A stretch of 64,000 nt of DNA from Crocodylus rhombifer (GCA_038503035.1 JAVSML010021692.1:372001-436000), one strand, 5' to 3'; shown: positions 14,178-27,340, counted from the stretch's first letter. Notes: a model not told the origin generated them from the letters alone. A program made the numbers and translations.

Positions 14178-14425
14178 AGGGGTATAGGTTGTAGCTGTGT
14201 TGGTCTAAGGACACAAGCAGACATCTTCACTGACTGGCTTTCTTGAATGCATACCAGCCTTTGGTTTCTTTACTATTCATTCCATCCAGGAAGAGCACAC
14301 ACCAACTGCAGAGACTCTCTCAGCCTGATGAAGGGTATTTATACCCAAAAGCTTGCTAAGAAGAATTTTTCCAACCACTTGAATTGGTCTAATAAAAGAT
14401 ATGAAATTTACTCAAAGACCCTTGT
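14178..14425 (+). mobile_element. Penelope-like element terminal or non-autonomous copy
   Basis: The block begins GTAGCTGTGTTGGTCTAAGG and ends near TAATAAAAGATATGAAATTT and ACCCTTGTCTGCC. This pattern of a GTAGC-TGTTGGTCT head and a tail with CTGATGA-hairpin-AAAGC followed by a TCTAATAAA stretch matches the terminal repeats of vertebrate Penelope-like elements as I know them. It includes the hammerhead-like core listed separately. There is no coding part. Target duplications were not identified. Confidence 0.65.
14325..14359 (+). ncRNA. decayed hammerhead ribozyme core
   Basis: The sequence has CTGATGA (14325-14331), one extra A, a perfect 6-bp stem II (GGGTAT at 14333-14338 with ATACCC at 14341-14346), then AAAAGC, a tiny stem III (GC-TT-GC) and TA at 14357-14358, where a hammerhead would cleave. 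The expected GAAA after stem II is AAAA here, so the catalytic G12 is missing; CCCGAAA to CCCAAAA is a typical CpG decay. Stem I pairing is weak. It is therefore probably an inactive relic. Confidence 0.6.
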
Positions 14426-17400
14426 CTGCCTTTTCTTAAGTCTGATGCCTGAAAGCAGGTCCAAAAATTCTTCCAAGTATATGGTTGAAACAACAGAAGA
14501 TATCAAAAAATCCTCAGTTCTGAACATTTCCCAGACCACCACAACTACAAAAACTGTCCAACCCTACAAGAAGGCAAAAATCAGCCAAACCATACAAAAT
14601 ACTGTTAACTAAAAGTGCTTTAAACCCCAGAAAATAGGTAGTGGAGTACCCAAAGAACTAAGACAGTTATAACAACATACATCTATAAAGGAAGACAGTT
14701 AAAGTAACACATACAGTATTTATGCATTTTGTATTAAGTTAAAATAGAACAGCTGCTAGAATCACAGGCACCTCTATACCACTTTGATATTGTTTCAGTT
14801 CGGTAAAAATTTTACTAAGTGAATTAGGGAAGGAGGACAAGTGCAAAAATGACAGGTCTTGAGCAAAAGCGAAAACAATCACCCTTTTGTTGGCTAATCT
14901 ACTACAATATAGCCTTCCTCTGCCATGATGTACGAGTATGCTCATGGTTACCACGTAGCAATTCAGAAGGGGTAAAAACCCCTTTTACCATTAGAGAACT
15001 GGTTCAACAATCTATGTCCTTACTGTACACCAAAAACATCTGCAAAGAAAGTCAGTGAATGAGTAGCTGAGGCACTGTAAATTCACATCTTAATTAGTTA
15101 AATGGGCATTTGTTTCTCTTGCAGATGAGCATGACATTTTTAAGAAGCTGGCTAACAAATTTTTGTCTGTTTTTCCACCAGGAATGTCTTATGCTTCCAC
15201 TTCCAACCTGCAGATGCTGGGAAGAGAATCATTAAAACTCAATAACTCTGTCAGTTGTAAGCCAACTGACTCACTACAGCATAACTATTCAAGTTAGACA
15301 GCCTAGCTTTAACTTTTCAGACATGTAGTGTTCCTCTCATAAAGCAGAGATGACAATAAACACTGACTGTTACAATTCATATAAGAGGGAATTCATAAGG
15401 TTACAGGCACACTCCTCAAACTGTCAGCTATAAAGACATTCTTAGTATTAAAATTATACCAGATTCTCAAGAAAAATCTTTAAGAAAACATCACTGAAGT
15501 TAAATTTTGAATAACATTTTTTATAGTTACTTAAATCTCTGGATCAAATCACTGGATATTTGATGCAAAGCTTGCTTATCAGATCTCTGACCACACTCTT
15601 AAACAAATACAAGGTACAGTAATATGGCACAGCGCACATGGCCATGCCAGCTCTAAAAAAGCCAGCTCCAGTACTGGAACGAATACAGCTGCATTACTGC
15701 AGAGCTCTGCTCTCACTGAGTAGTCCTCCTGAAAAGGACACTTACCAGTACAAAGTCAACTCTGAACAAACTAAATACTAATGCCATGAAGACAATGAAT
15801 AGTTTCTTATTTTATGTAATTATGGTTCTTCATGGCATGAGGCACATGAGGTCAGAGCCTTTTGAAGAATATCCTCCATTAGGGCTGCACGTGGACTGAA
15901 TTGCAGACACTGCAGCTAAGCCTACAGCAAGGGGTAGTCTCACCTGCTTCTTTTCTCCATATCTCACAATTTCAAATTAGTGGGAACAGACAGCAAGTTG
16001 TATAATCAGTGTGACAAGTCAGAGAACTCAAGTTATTACAAGGCAAACTATTGTTCTTTCAATGCCAGTTTTCCAGTCCTAATGACTAGCAAGCAGCTTT
16101 CTGAATTCATAAGTGGGTAAGAGAAATCCCACTTAAATATCAGGAGAAGAATCACACTACCAAAGCTTAAATTAAAATTAAGCAGCCTGAATTATGGCAA
16201 GTAAGTGGTAAAAGGTATGAACTGATCTCCATGTTGATGCCCTTCAAATAAGATGCCCAGACTCATGCTGAAATCTACTAAGGGGCCCCCAGCCTTGTCT
16301 GATCTCTCCAAGTATTCCCTCAAGCCAGCACAGGCATGTGTGAAGAGGGGAGCCCTAACTCCTTCCAATACAGAGACCCTAGCCTTATGGTTCCTTGAAC
16401 TTCCCTAGTTATCTGTGGCCCTTCCACAGGGAACTGCCTTCCTGTTCCACTTGAGAGGGACCTTACCTCTTCAAAGGGTAAAGGACTACAACCCAAGCCC
16501 CCAGCAGCACAACAGACAGCTACTCTGCTATAAAGGCATTTAGCAGGGGCAAAGGCCAGACCAAAAAAAACATGTTCTCTCCAAAGTCACTTTTAGTCTA
16601 CGACACAAGGCCCTGAGCAGCCTAAAAGTTACTCAGCTGTCCTCTCTCCAGTGAGCACAACTCTGGGTATCCGAAAGCAGCTCAACTTCTCTTCTGATTC
16701 CCTGAAGATGGTCATCTCTTTCCTTCCCTTGCGGTACATCCTGTCTCATTCTGCACACAGGCAGCTCTGTGTTGTGGTACGAGTCCTATTAACAGCAATA
16801 TTGTTCAGACCAAAACAACCATGTCCTTTTGGATTGGTTAGCTTAGTTTGTCCCATGGAAAGTTTCTCATTTTAAAATGAAATCTCTAGGACTCATGTAA
16901 GATGAGTTCCTCTCCACAGATATCACATCTGTGTATCAGATGAAGAGATCCCAGGTCTAGGAGGAATTATATGGCTACTGTTCTGAGATAGCAGGTTGAA
17001 AAGAACTAGGAAAATGATCATCTGTGCAACTCTCATATTCAGACTTGATAAAGCTATTTAGCTCAGACTGGGACTATGAAGATAACAGTCCCTGAATCCC
17101 AGCTTCATGAACGGCTCATGAACGCTGTGTACTGGTGGATCATTTGTTAAATCTTGCATCCACACAATGAATCATAGGCTCCTGAGAGTTCTCTGGAGTA
17201 GAATGTCATATTTGGTGTTCCAACATGTCATGAAGAAATCTATCATATCCTTCCCATCCCTTCCCCCAAGTCTGGCATTAGATCTCACAGCCACATATAA
17301 CACGTAACATTTTACAAACATGATTGGATTGATTCACTTAACAGACAGATTTCAGAAAACCCCAAAAGGCTAGAGTTGAGTGTCTTGGTAGACAGGAGGA

Positions 17401-18039
17401 ATGTACGGCTGCCAGCTAGTAGCATCCCAGCTTGTTGTAGCATCCACCATGACAGCAGTAAAGCAACAAGTGCAGAGTAGTTGCAGCAGCAGTGGGACAA
17501 GCAAGGTAACAGATGCAGTTAGGTAAATGACTGCAGGCTAGGTAGCTGCTTGCCATGGCAGAAGCAGCAACAGTGGTGGGCCAAGAGGACATAGGAAAAG
17601 CAAGGGCTGTGTTGGCACAACTTTCATTCATCTGCTGATGTTTATGTTCACCAGGGCCTCAAATTATACAGAAGTCAACACCCACCACTAGTCAAGCCTC
17701 CAAATTCCCTAGCTCAGTGATAACCCAAAAAGCAGAACAGAGCTGATCTGCAGGCCAGAAGACCATGTTTTACACCCCCGCCTTGCCCCTTTCCTTATCC
17801 AGATAATCCCTATTAGGTATCTGGCTACAGCTTAATTTTTTGTGAAGATGGAGGCAAAGTAACTGTTGAGGAGCTCTGCCTTTTTTGCATCTTCAATTAG
17901 GAGTTCCCCCTAGCTTGTTAACAGAGGATGCACAGCTTCCTTTAACTATGCAAGTATGCAAATATCCTTTGCGTCTCATGCTGACAAGAGAATGGTCTTC
18001 AATAAGGCTTGGGGTATAAAGTCTCAAAGATCTCAATAT
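14426..18039. other. intronic sequence without recognised gene
   Basis: Mixed-composition intron. I did not recognise exons, RNA genes or complete mobile elements. Confidence 0.5.
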
Positions 18040-18540
18040 AGCACTGCAGCGCCTCAAGGAATAATGGGCACTTTTACATGCGTTCCAGGGATTGGGGGAA
18101 GCACTTTAGAGAGGCTCTGACAGCCACTCCAAAGCATCACAGCTTTGTGTGTATCACCATCCCTGTGCTTCAAAATGTTGGCAGGGGTTAAATGAGCTTT
18201 AGTTCAAGTGCTCCCACTGCCACTTTGAAGTGCAGGGACGCTAATACACAAAAGATTGTCCTTTAATTAGAGTGGTTCTCAGAGCTACTCTGATTAAAGT
18301 GCCATCCCCACACTGGGCTAGGGAATGCCAGTTTTCCAGTCCTGATGATAGACAAATAAGCTTTCGTTCAAGCACCTCCGCCGCCATTTTGAAGCACAGG
18401 GACACTGATACACAAGACACAGGAGGCTGCTGGAGCATGGCAACTGCCATGCTCTAGCAGACTCATTTAAGTCTGCTCTGATGAACTGTGTAATTAGAGC
18501 ACGTTGGAGCTGCCTCTGTGCTCTTGTAACAGGCATCCAA
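18040..18540. repeat. duplicated palindromic repeat block
   Basis: Two related direct units share AGCTTT-GTTCAAG, a CCACTTTGAAG or CCATTTTGAAG core, CAGGGAC and CTAATACACAA (about 18205-18263 and 18355-18413). Inside, inverted pairs occur: CCCTGTGCTTCAAAATG with CACTTTGAAGTGCAGGG, and TTTAATTAGAGT with ACTCTGATTAAAG. This looks like a DNA-transposon MITE, perhaps two merged copies. Family not recognised. Confidence 0.55.
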
Positions 18541-21500
18541 CATGCCCTTTTAATCTGGGAGTGAACTGGAAGGTTTAATAATCGACCCCTGCTCAAATGA
18601 CAGATCTTCAGTGCCAGATACTTGCAGCCAGGAAGTGGGAAAAATGGTGATGACTGTGCAATAAAACCAGCAACAGATTCATCTACTGCCACCCAAAGCT
18701 TTACCATCTGTTCTTTGAAGATATCTTTCAGCTGTGCCCTGCTTGTGGGTCCAGAGGGGTACGCACACACGCTCTCCCATATCAGAAAGCTGTACTTAGC
18801 CAGTACAGAACCTTTGAGGAAGACGAAGAATATGCTTTTTCAACCACAGAAGGTCTAGTTTCTTGGGATCCATATGTTTAGTGTCCTTTGGCAGATCCAA
18901 CCTTCCCTGTGACTGCCAGTACTACGTTCTCCTGGTATACAGAGGATGTAATACTGTTCAAAGTCTTTGGGCAGGACTTGATACATTCTTTCTACCTGTC
19001 TGATTTCAGATGAAGCAAAACCTGAGCTAACCAGCAATCGTTCATACTCACTGTTTACTAGCAGAACAAACCTTGCTGGTGCTGAGAAACTCATTATATT
19101 GAATAATTTGTACACATTTTCCTGGATCTGCCAAATCCTGAGAGTATCTCCTGGAGTTTAGAAGTTATCCTTGAATGGCACCTAGGCTGGAGTGGAAATA
19201 TCTTTGTAGAGAAAAAATACACAATGTTCCAGGACCAATGCTGGTGGGAGGCAGCAGAGCCCTTCTGATTATAGCAAATGAAGACCTTCCTATAAAGAAG
19301 TTGCACAGCCACTAGAAAAAGCAGATTTCCACCAAGTTGTCTTTTCTCTATGTCTGGAGACATGAAGCTGAAACTCACCTCTTAGAGCAACCTGTGAAGT
19401 TGGTTTCTGACCCTGGGGGAAAGTGCTGTTGAGATCTGAACAGAGGAATAAGCCAACAACCAGACATTTCTTTTCAGGGGAGAAAAGATCAAAAGAAAGA
19501 AATGAAGCTGGTACTGGAAACGCTGGCAGCAAGCACCTTAGAACTTTCTCAGCAATGAACCAGGAACAAAGACCTTGAGCTCGGTACATACACTGAATGG
19601 ACTGATTTTACAAGACTACAGTGGAGAAACTAAATTTAAAAATATCACCTTGTCTTTTAAAAATACTTCCCCTAGTATCTTGAGCAGGTAAGTACTTAAA
19701 TGTCACATCAATTTGATGTGCCTGAGTACTATATACCTGGGTATTATTATTGATGGATGCTATGCAAAATCCAGAAAGGAAGGATGGGGGGACAGGGGAA
19801 GAGAAGGACAGAGGATTAACTCTTCCAACATATCTACATGGGTATCAATAACAGTCATCTGCAATTAAAAAAAGTTCAGTTCATTCAATGAACAGGCTGC
19901 ATAGCTTTATGTTTCTAAGTCCTCTTCTACATAGAGATTTCACTTTAGAAGAGGAACTCTGCACTACGTAGCTACATTTTAGTGAGTCAGAAAGAAGACT
20001 CACGTTCAGAATCACATTAAAAAGGAAATAGGATAGCCAAGACTTCATTACAGAGGATGAGCATACTGCATTAATAAAAATTAACAGGAATTCCACAACT
20101 TTATTGAAATGAGATGGCTGTAACAGTCATTATATTATTAATTTTAATTCTTTCCTCAGAGTTAGTAGGTAATCCTTGCAGGTTAAAACTTGATATAGGT
20201 GCCTAAACTTCCCAGAGGATAGCTAATAGAGCTGGCTAAGCCTTCAATACTCATGTAATCTGATTTCAGACCCACAGAAATAAATTCTTCTAAAACATTA
20301 TGCATTACAGGAATATCCCTTAGTGGATCAAATCAGTATTCCAAATACTTAGCTAGCAAACCCTTCAGAAGAATGAAATATCATCATCATCATCAACAAC
20401 AACAACGCCTTAGTTGGAAGTACTGAATAAGCTATTTATAAGGAAAACCTGAAAAAAAAATCATATTTCCCTGAACAATTCCTTCCTCCCCCGATTTTTG
20501 GCTGGCGAGCCATTAAAGAGTGTTCAAGTCTTAAAAAAGAAAAAAAAAAATCCTCCTACATTCAATATTTTGAGGCAATAAGTTTCATAAGCTAGCTTTG
20601 TATTGGGAAAGGGGAAAAAGAAACAAGAAAAAAAAATATTCAGCATGCAACTTCATCTGGCCCTGTGCTAAAGAAAAAGACAACCAGTGTCCAATTTCAA
20701 GAAACCAAGTCATCTGTGAACTAAATTGAACCCCTCTTTTAATGAGGCTTCCTGAACAATGAAAATAATCCCTCCTGCAAGGACTATCCACCACTACATT
20801 CAGTTTCAACGAGAAGGGAAAACAACAAAAAACTAAAATACTTTCCCCAAAACAAAGCAAGAGTGATTTTAGAAGCGGGGAGGGAAGATGGACAGGGTCC
20901 CTGACAGTAGGCAGAGTGGGTTGTTCAATTCTGGAGCTCTTGAGGGTGTTGAGGAAGAAGCAGACAGTAAAAGGAGGACTCTCCTGGCCACTTGGAACCC
21001 AGCCTCCTGGTTCTGGAGGCAAACAGGCAAGGACAGCTGGGTGCCCTGCTTGACCCCAGAGATGAGCAATCTCATGAGCAAAACCCCTCTCCTGCCTGGG
21101 CCAGGACTGGGAGACTGAAGGCAGAGGCATGAAGGGATTCCTGCTCTAAGGACAACCGACTGCACAGAGAGCACTCACTGGCCATCAGCCTCACTCTCCT
21201 CCTCCTCCCCCTCCCCTTGGGAAGGTGTGTGGCAGGGGTGGAAATCAAAGCATTGTGGGAAGCTGGAGGACTCTCTGTTTTTGAAAAGTTCCTGTTTCCT
21301 TCAGGGTTATGACTGGAGAAATCTAGCCATATTTAGACCATTTCATATGATGAACACACATCTGTCTTCTCACCCTTGAAAGTGCTTCAGAATGTAGCAA
21401 CTGCCTGGGGCCTAAACCGAAGGATTAATAGGATTCCCTCAAAGCTGTTCACTTGGCTGTGGTGGTCTGGAGACAAGGCTCACTTGGACTGGGAACCTGA

Positions 21501-21808
21501 TTACCTGACGATGGAACTGCAGAGCTAGACAACACCTCCTCAGAGGCCTCCAAATTCTGTGCAGAAACAAGAGCACAATTCAAAACTAAAAGAAACTTCA
21601 AATGAGGTAACCAGAAGAACTACTAGGAGGAAAGCATCTCATGACTTATCACTTTACCAGAATCACCACATTAGAAAAGAAGTGAGTGTTCCTGTTTGTT
21701 GTGGAGACTTTAAAATATAAACTCTATGTAACTATAGTAAAAAAAAAAATTGTATGAATTTCTCTTAGTGCTGCTCTACCTGGGTGATGCTCACCCTACC
21801 CAGTCCCA
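18541..21808. other. intronic sequence without recognised gene
   Basis: Contains short homopurine and A-rich runs and an ATC/AAC simple repeat near 20381-20405. No exon or mobile element was supported. Confidence 0.45.
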
Positions 21809-21960
21809 TCATCTACAGCCAAGGTGTTCAACATTTTTGGCAGGCATGCCACATAATAAAGGCACACACCCTCCCCAAGTTGCACTTTGATCCCCTTCTC
21901 CTCCATGCCATACCCTACACAGAAGCTGCTTGTGCCATGGCTTGATTACCCCTAATTTAT
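21809..21960. mobile_element. hAT-like fragment
   Basis: CAAGGTGTTCAACATTTTTG followed by GCAGGCATGCCAC resembles the head of a common vertebrate hAT family (CAGGGGTCAGCAACCTTTTTGG type). The other end and target duplication are not clear. Confidence 0.4.
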
Positions 21961-23975
21961 TCCGTTTCTTGCAATAGCATTTATAAACCACTATGACCAA
22001 TGAAAAAGTATTAATGCAAGAACTCTGATAACTCTAAAGAAAAGATATTAAAATAACCACTGAGGTCACCAAGTCCTAGAAAAAACAGCTACTGCTTAAT
22101 GACAAACTTATCTCAAAATAATTTTCATTTTGCATTACTAGATATCTGCAATAATGAATAAAGCAGTTAATATACCTTTACAATGTGCCAACACCAGCTA
22201 TACAAGCTCTGGAATATTGTAAGTGGCAAGTTTTTATTGAATTCACAATTCCCAACTTTCTTGGGCTTGCAGGGTTTCAAAAAGCAGAAAGGTTAAGTAT
22301 AAACAGAGAACTGAAACAAATAATCTCCTCTTTCAGATTTGTCCTTTATGAACATGCTAAGCAAGAAACAGCCATTCCCAACAGGTTGGCAGGTAGGAGG
22401 CAGAATCTTTATCCTGGGTCTCCAGGATAAATGGCTAACTATTGCAGAGCCAACAGTCCTTGAAGCCTTCCCTTAGATCAATGATTCTCAACCAGGGTGC
22501 CATGACTAGCACAGTCAGTGTGCATACATGATTCATAAGACACTCAGAATTTTTAAATAGGAATCCATAATGTTAAAAAATTCTGACCTGTTGTGATCTT
22601 TTTGAGGAAAATACTAACCTGTTTCTACAATACATAAAACCATTTATAAGAAGCAGTCATCTTCACGCCTGTAGTTTAAAGTAGACCATTACTTTCTTTA
22701 AGGAAAATAAGGCAATATAATTATCCTTTAAATATACTGTTCCTGTGTATCAAAACACCACTTTAATTTCTAGAGTCTTCTTACTTGTCATAACTCTTGA
22801 GATGGGGGGGTGGGATGGAGAAGGGGAAGAGGAAGCGGGGAAGGAAAGGAAGAAAGTTCACTACTACACATTGCTGTCAAAGTCTAAATCCTACATTAAG
22901 ACTAATTACTCAGACTACTACAGGTAGATTTTTCTAATAACCACAAAATGCTTTTCTTTACAAGTTGTCAACATTACTCCATCATTTTTATTGCTGCAGA
23001 AATTGTACAGATGCATTTTTGCCTACCATTTATTGTAAATAATAGTGAATTATGACAAATAACTTCTTCTCTCTCTAGCCTGCTTTACTGCAAATTAATC
23101 TCACGTGCTTTCTGGAAGACATTTAATAGTCCATTGTATTGTAGGTTACACTGGTGTAATAAGTTATTGTAAATAATACCAATGAATTTCTCTTCTGCAT
23201 ACCAAACACAAAGCTCTTTAAAAAGGCTGATTTGGGATTCTAATTAGCTGCCTTTCTTTCAGTGTTTTAACCTCCACTGAAATGTTCGTGATACTTCTAG
23301 AACAGCTCACATCCAAAAAATCATTAAGACTCCATTCAAAGTTGCAACTGTTTTATTATAACTGTTTTCAAACACTGAATCATTTTTTAAGTGCAACTCA
23401 AAACTAGCTCTTTTGAAACTGAACTTATCTTAGTTTTTTCACTCACAGATACCTATAATTTTTTCCCCCGCCAATGCAGTTTCTGCTGTTACTCAAATTT
23501 AGAATGATAGTTTAAAATCAATGGACCCTTAATTATATAAACATCTTTCTGCTGTGTAAAACAAACTGCTGTAACTCAGGTAGCTTTAGTAAGTAGCTGG
23601 CAAGTTAGTAAAAGAAGAAGTTGTCAATTAAACTGACATTTCTTCCTAGTTAAAAAAATAATAAAAATAAAAAAAACAAGCGATAAAGCAGTTTGAAGAA
23701 TCACATCAAAACCATCTTCAAAATATCATTGGATTTTTACATAAAGCCTGGTGCCTAAATTTTGTTTAGCATTCCTTAGCATATTTTTCCATGCCAAAAT
23801 GAAAATTCTCAGTAAATTTTTTGTGTTTATATATACACACTTCCTTCCCTCTATTTACTTCTGTCAACCAGCTCAGCAGTGATGACTGGGCTGAACCATA
23901 TTTTACAACTAATTCCATTTGTTTATCTGCTACTTGCCAAGTATTTGACAATGATTTTGCTTGAATTTACTTCAG
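21961..23975. other. intronic sequence without recognised gene
   Basis: AT-rich intron. A possible decayed repeat head (ATGATTCTCAACCAGGGTGC) lies at about 22480-22500; its partner end was not found. Confidence 0.45.
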
Positions 23976-24070
23976 CTAGGATACCAAGGTGGTCTCCCAT
24001 TCAGGTACTACACAACCCTAAGATTGCCTGGCATTCAAAATCAGGTACATTCTATTGAGCACAGCTGCCT
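23976..24070 (-). mobile_element. 5S-rRNA-derived SINE relic or 5S pseudogene
   Basis: The plus strand reads GATACCAAGGTGGTCTCCCA then TTCAGGTACTACACAACCCT, AAGATTGCCTGGCATTC. This is a decayed match to the reverse complement of vertebrate 5S rRNA (the GGCGGTCTCCCATCCAAGTACTAACCAGG region). It therefore lies on the minus strand. SINE3-type repeats have a 5S-derived head, so either such a SINE or a plain 5S pseudogene fits. I could not identify a tRNA-like or core part beside it. Confidence 0.6.
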
Positions 24071-24526
24071 TTAAATGCTATATACATGTTGCAAAAAGTC
24101 ACCGTTTTCCATTTTAAATATTTAATTATGATTGATGTTGACCTTTTATGTTATATTAGAACTTTACTTTTCTTTTAAATGTCTAAATGTTTAAAACAGA
24201 AGAATAATCCAGGATAAGTTCAACTAGCAATTACAAAGTTCCTTTATGGACAAGATCTATAGTTAAGAAGAGTAAGGGTATTTTTTAAAAACTATAACCA
24301 CTTACAACAAAGTTTAGGGCATATACTTGATAGGAGGCTTAGCTTTACAAATTGTTTTTAGAGTACTCATTAGGATTGAATTTTGTTTTGCAATTTACTC
24401 CTTAAAACCTTTGATGACGATCAGCTATATGCACCCCCCCATAGTGTGTGTGGTATAATAATGTTTTTATTTATATATTTATAATAAAAGCTTATATTTT
24501 ATTAAATAATACATATACATTAAATA

Positions 24527-24712
24527 ATATATCTTGCAGGTGAGCATTATACATTTTTGTAAATTTATAGACGTTATTAATGTATAATAATGATATATAC
24601 ATACTCACTATATATTAATAATGACATGTATATATATATGCACATTATATATTTATACAACAACATCTATACATCTACAAAAATGTATAAAGCTCATCTG
24701 CAAGGTATATTC
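24527..24712. repeat. AT-rich snap-back palindrome (MITE-like)
   Basis: The left arm has ATATATCTTGCAGGTGAGC, then ATTATACATTTTTGTAAATT. The right arm, reversed, reads ATATACCTTGCAGATGAGC, then TTTATACATTTTTGTAGATG. The arms are about 50-60 bp, joined by a TA-rich middle that is itself near-palindromic. The ends abut TA steps, consistent with a TA-targeting element, although the region is so AT-rich that this is weak. Confidence 0.65.
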
Positions 24713-25620
24713 TTACCTTACAGAAGCTAGATGCTGCCTCTGTAGCCCTGTTCCCATTAAAAGAATGATTTGGTCCTAAAGACAGTTACTAGTAGTAAGT
24801 CCCTCTAATTCCTGGAAATAGTTTAGCTTCTTCTCAGCAACTGGACAGAACAGTTTTCAGACCTGGGCCTGAAGCATTCTTGAGACAAGTTAGAACAATT
24901 TCTGGCCACAACGGCCCTAGAAAATCCTCCACATCAAATGGGAAGATCACCGCAAAAGTGTCTGCATCCTTGCTGAAGCCAACACTACCAGCCAGTGATC
25001 CTCAAGCATTTTGTTGGACCACACATTGTGTGTAGAACCCAATTCTCAACTCCCAAAACAAAAGCTCTACTCCCAGCTTAGTTGTAGCCTGAGATTTCAT
25101 GGTGGCTGGAGGAAGTGCTGTAAGGACACATTGAAGGCTCAAGATAACAGACACCAACATCAAGAGCTGGGAAGAGCTGGTTGCTCCAATGGTCCTGCAA
25201 CCTCAATCAAGCAGCAGCCCGCCTCAAGGTAAAGTGCCTTGCCCTCAAAACAGAAAAGAGAGCAAAGGGAAGAAAATCTGTTCTCGCCTATTGGGCCAGA
25301 AATACAACATTATAACACTGGTTATCTACCTTAGGAATACAGTCATCCATGGCCACAGATGCAGTTGAATTAGCGTTGAAAAGAGTTTAACTACAAGTAT
25401 TATCCTTCAAAACCAAGCCACATTTAGTTCTATATCCCGAACCAAGACTACACTATTTTGAGCAGGAGTCTTTCACAATTCTTTGTACAGCTTTGACTTG
25501 CTGATCCTCCTATTGCTAAGATCTCTGCTCTGCTCTGTAAAACTGCTGTAAAATGTTCAAAAAAAAAAAAAAAAAAAAGTCTCCATTGTTGCTAAAAGCA
25601 GTTCAATTTCATCGGTGTTA

Positions 25621-25648
25621 GTCTACACTAGTTAACCCTAGTGTAGAC
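25621..25648. repeat. 10-bp perfect hairpin
   Basis: GTCTACACTA at 25621-25630 pairs perfectly with TAGTGTAGAC at 25639-25648 across an 8-base loop. The TAGTGTAGAC motif is typical of DNA-transposon ends, so it may be a collapsed MITE. Confidence 0.5.
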
Positions 25649-27272
25649 AGGCTGTTAGCATTTTGAAGTGCCATACATTAACCTTGATAATAAATGTGAT
25701 GACCAATGTTGTGCTTAAAATAGCATAAGCAAGCTGCAAGTTCTAAAAATAGCCCCTCTTGTAAATCACAAAAGGCATCATTGCTGACAACTGATCTAAT
25801 TCAGAATTGAAATTTCTCACTTGAAGCAGTTAATAAATACACTGACTCAGTTAGTTTTTTCTAGCTTAATATTAAAAAGCTTGATTGCCTGGTACATATT
25901 AATATAATGCTGTATGTGGCTTGAAAATCTTTTACAATCCACATACAGTAGTCAAGTATTTTACAAATAAGTAAAAAAAATAACTACTGAACATAAGATA
26001 AACAGTTCTTAAAAATTAATTTTCCAGTTATGTGATATATTATAATAAAAAACAAAGAATAAGATTAATGTAACAAAAAGGCCATGGTTTCTTGTACCAC
26101 GAATTTTGGTTACATTGAAGCCCTCTCCTAATATTAATATTGCAGGCATGTGCTGATTTATTCAGCAAGTGATTGTCAAGTCATTCAATAGTTTTTAATA
26201 CAACTGAAAAACATTCCAAAAAAGCAAAGTGAAAAAATTTATTATATCATCTATCCATATTTTTAAGGCTCTCAAGTGTACTAGATTTTGCAGAATGTTC
26301 TAAATTTTTTACTTACCTCAGGTCTACCCATGCTACTGAACTGACGGATCAAAGCAGTCTGTTGGAAGAAAGGAGAAACAGATACCCCAAATCCCTGAGC
26401 CTGGGGGAGCCAGGAGACTGAAAATTCAACTCATCTCATTTTCTGCAGCTGAACTTATTTTAGTCTGTAATACTGATGACTCTTTACCATGATATCCAAG
26501 TGGATTTTTTTTTATTTCTACCTTCTGACATATGGGAAACCAAAATATATAAAAATTATCTGATTTGCCTAAGGTGACACAGGGAATAGGTAGTAGAATA
26601 TAACTTCAGCCAGACCTCACAAGACGCAGACTAGTGGCAAATCTCCTGAACCTTTCCCCTGTTTATAAAGGCAGCGCATGGCATAAAACAACCTTAGACC
26701 CTCCCCTAAAAGGCTAGTCAGTATTATTTCCCTTTTATCAAACAAAGAGCTTGTACATAGTTGTTTTTAACAGACCTGGGAACAGAACTTACATCTCTAA
26801 TGCAGTAATAGCTAGCCATCCACTCAGCCGGCTGAATACATGGACTTAGCCGTCCTCTTTGTAGCCTCACTGCCTCTTTCCAAATGCAAGAATAAAGAAT
26901 AGTAATTTCTGATAGTTTTACTGCTTTCTAGCAATAATATTTGTAAACTCTATAATGGCCATCATAGAGGTTACATTATAGAGAGTACTACTTTAGCTTA
27001 AAAGTCCTTTTTCAAGAACAGATAAACCTATTGGCAATCCATGTTTCATGTTCTCATGGTTGCATACAGAAATTGCTTTTCAAATTTTGCTTTCATTTTT
27101 AAAAGGAAAAAAGTTTCACTCATACAGACAGTATCCTTAAACACTTGTATCTTTAGCCCATTATCTCTAAACAGCATCACACATAGCAAAATACAAGTAT
27201 TCCATGTTTCAGGCTCCTGCCCCATTTCACTCATGGGCAGGTTTTAACATTAAGAGGCATAAACACAAATAT

Positions 27273-27340
27273 AACTCTTCAAAGCTTCAAAGCCCTACAG
27301 AAGATGAACTCTTCAAAGCTTCAAAGCCCTACAGAAGATG
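27273..27340. repeat. 34-bp perfect tandem duplication
   Basis: A 34-bp unit beginning AACTCTTCAAAGCTTCAAAG and ending AGAAGATG is present twice, at 27273-27306 and 27307-27340, with no differences. Confidence 0.95.

Noticed and set aside
20585..21174. 181-codon minus-strand frame
   Set aside because: No domain, no start context or splice signals, and an antisense frame is open too. Treated as chance.
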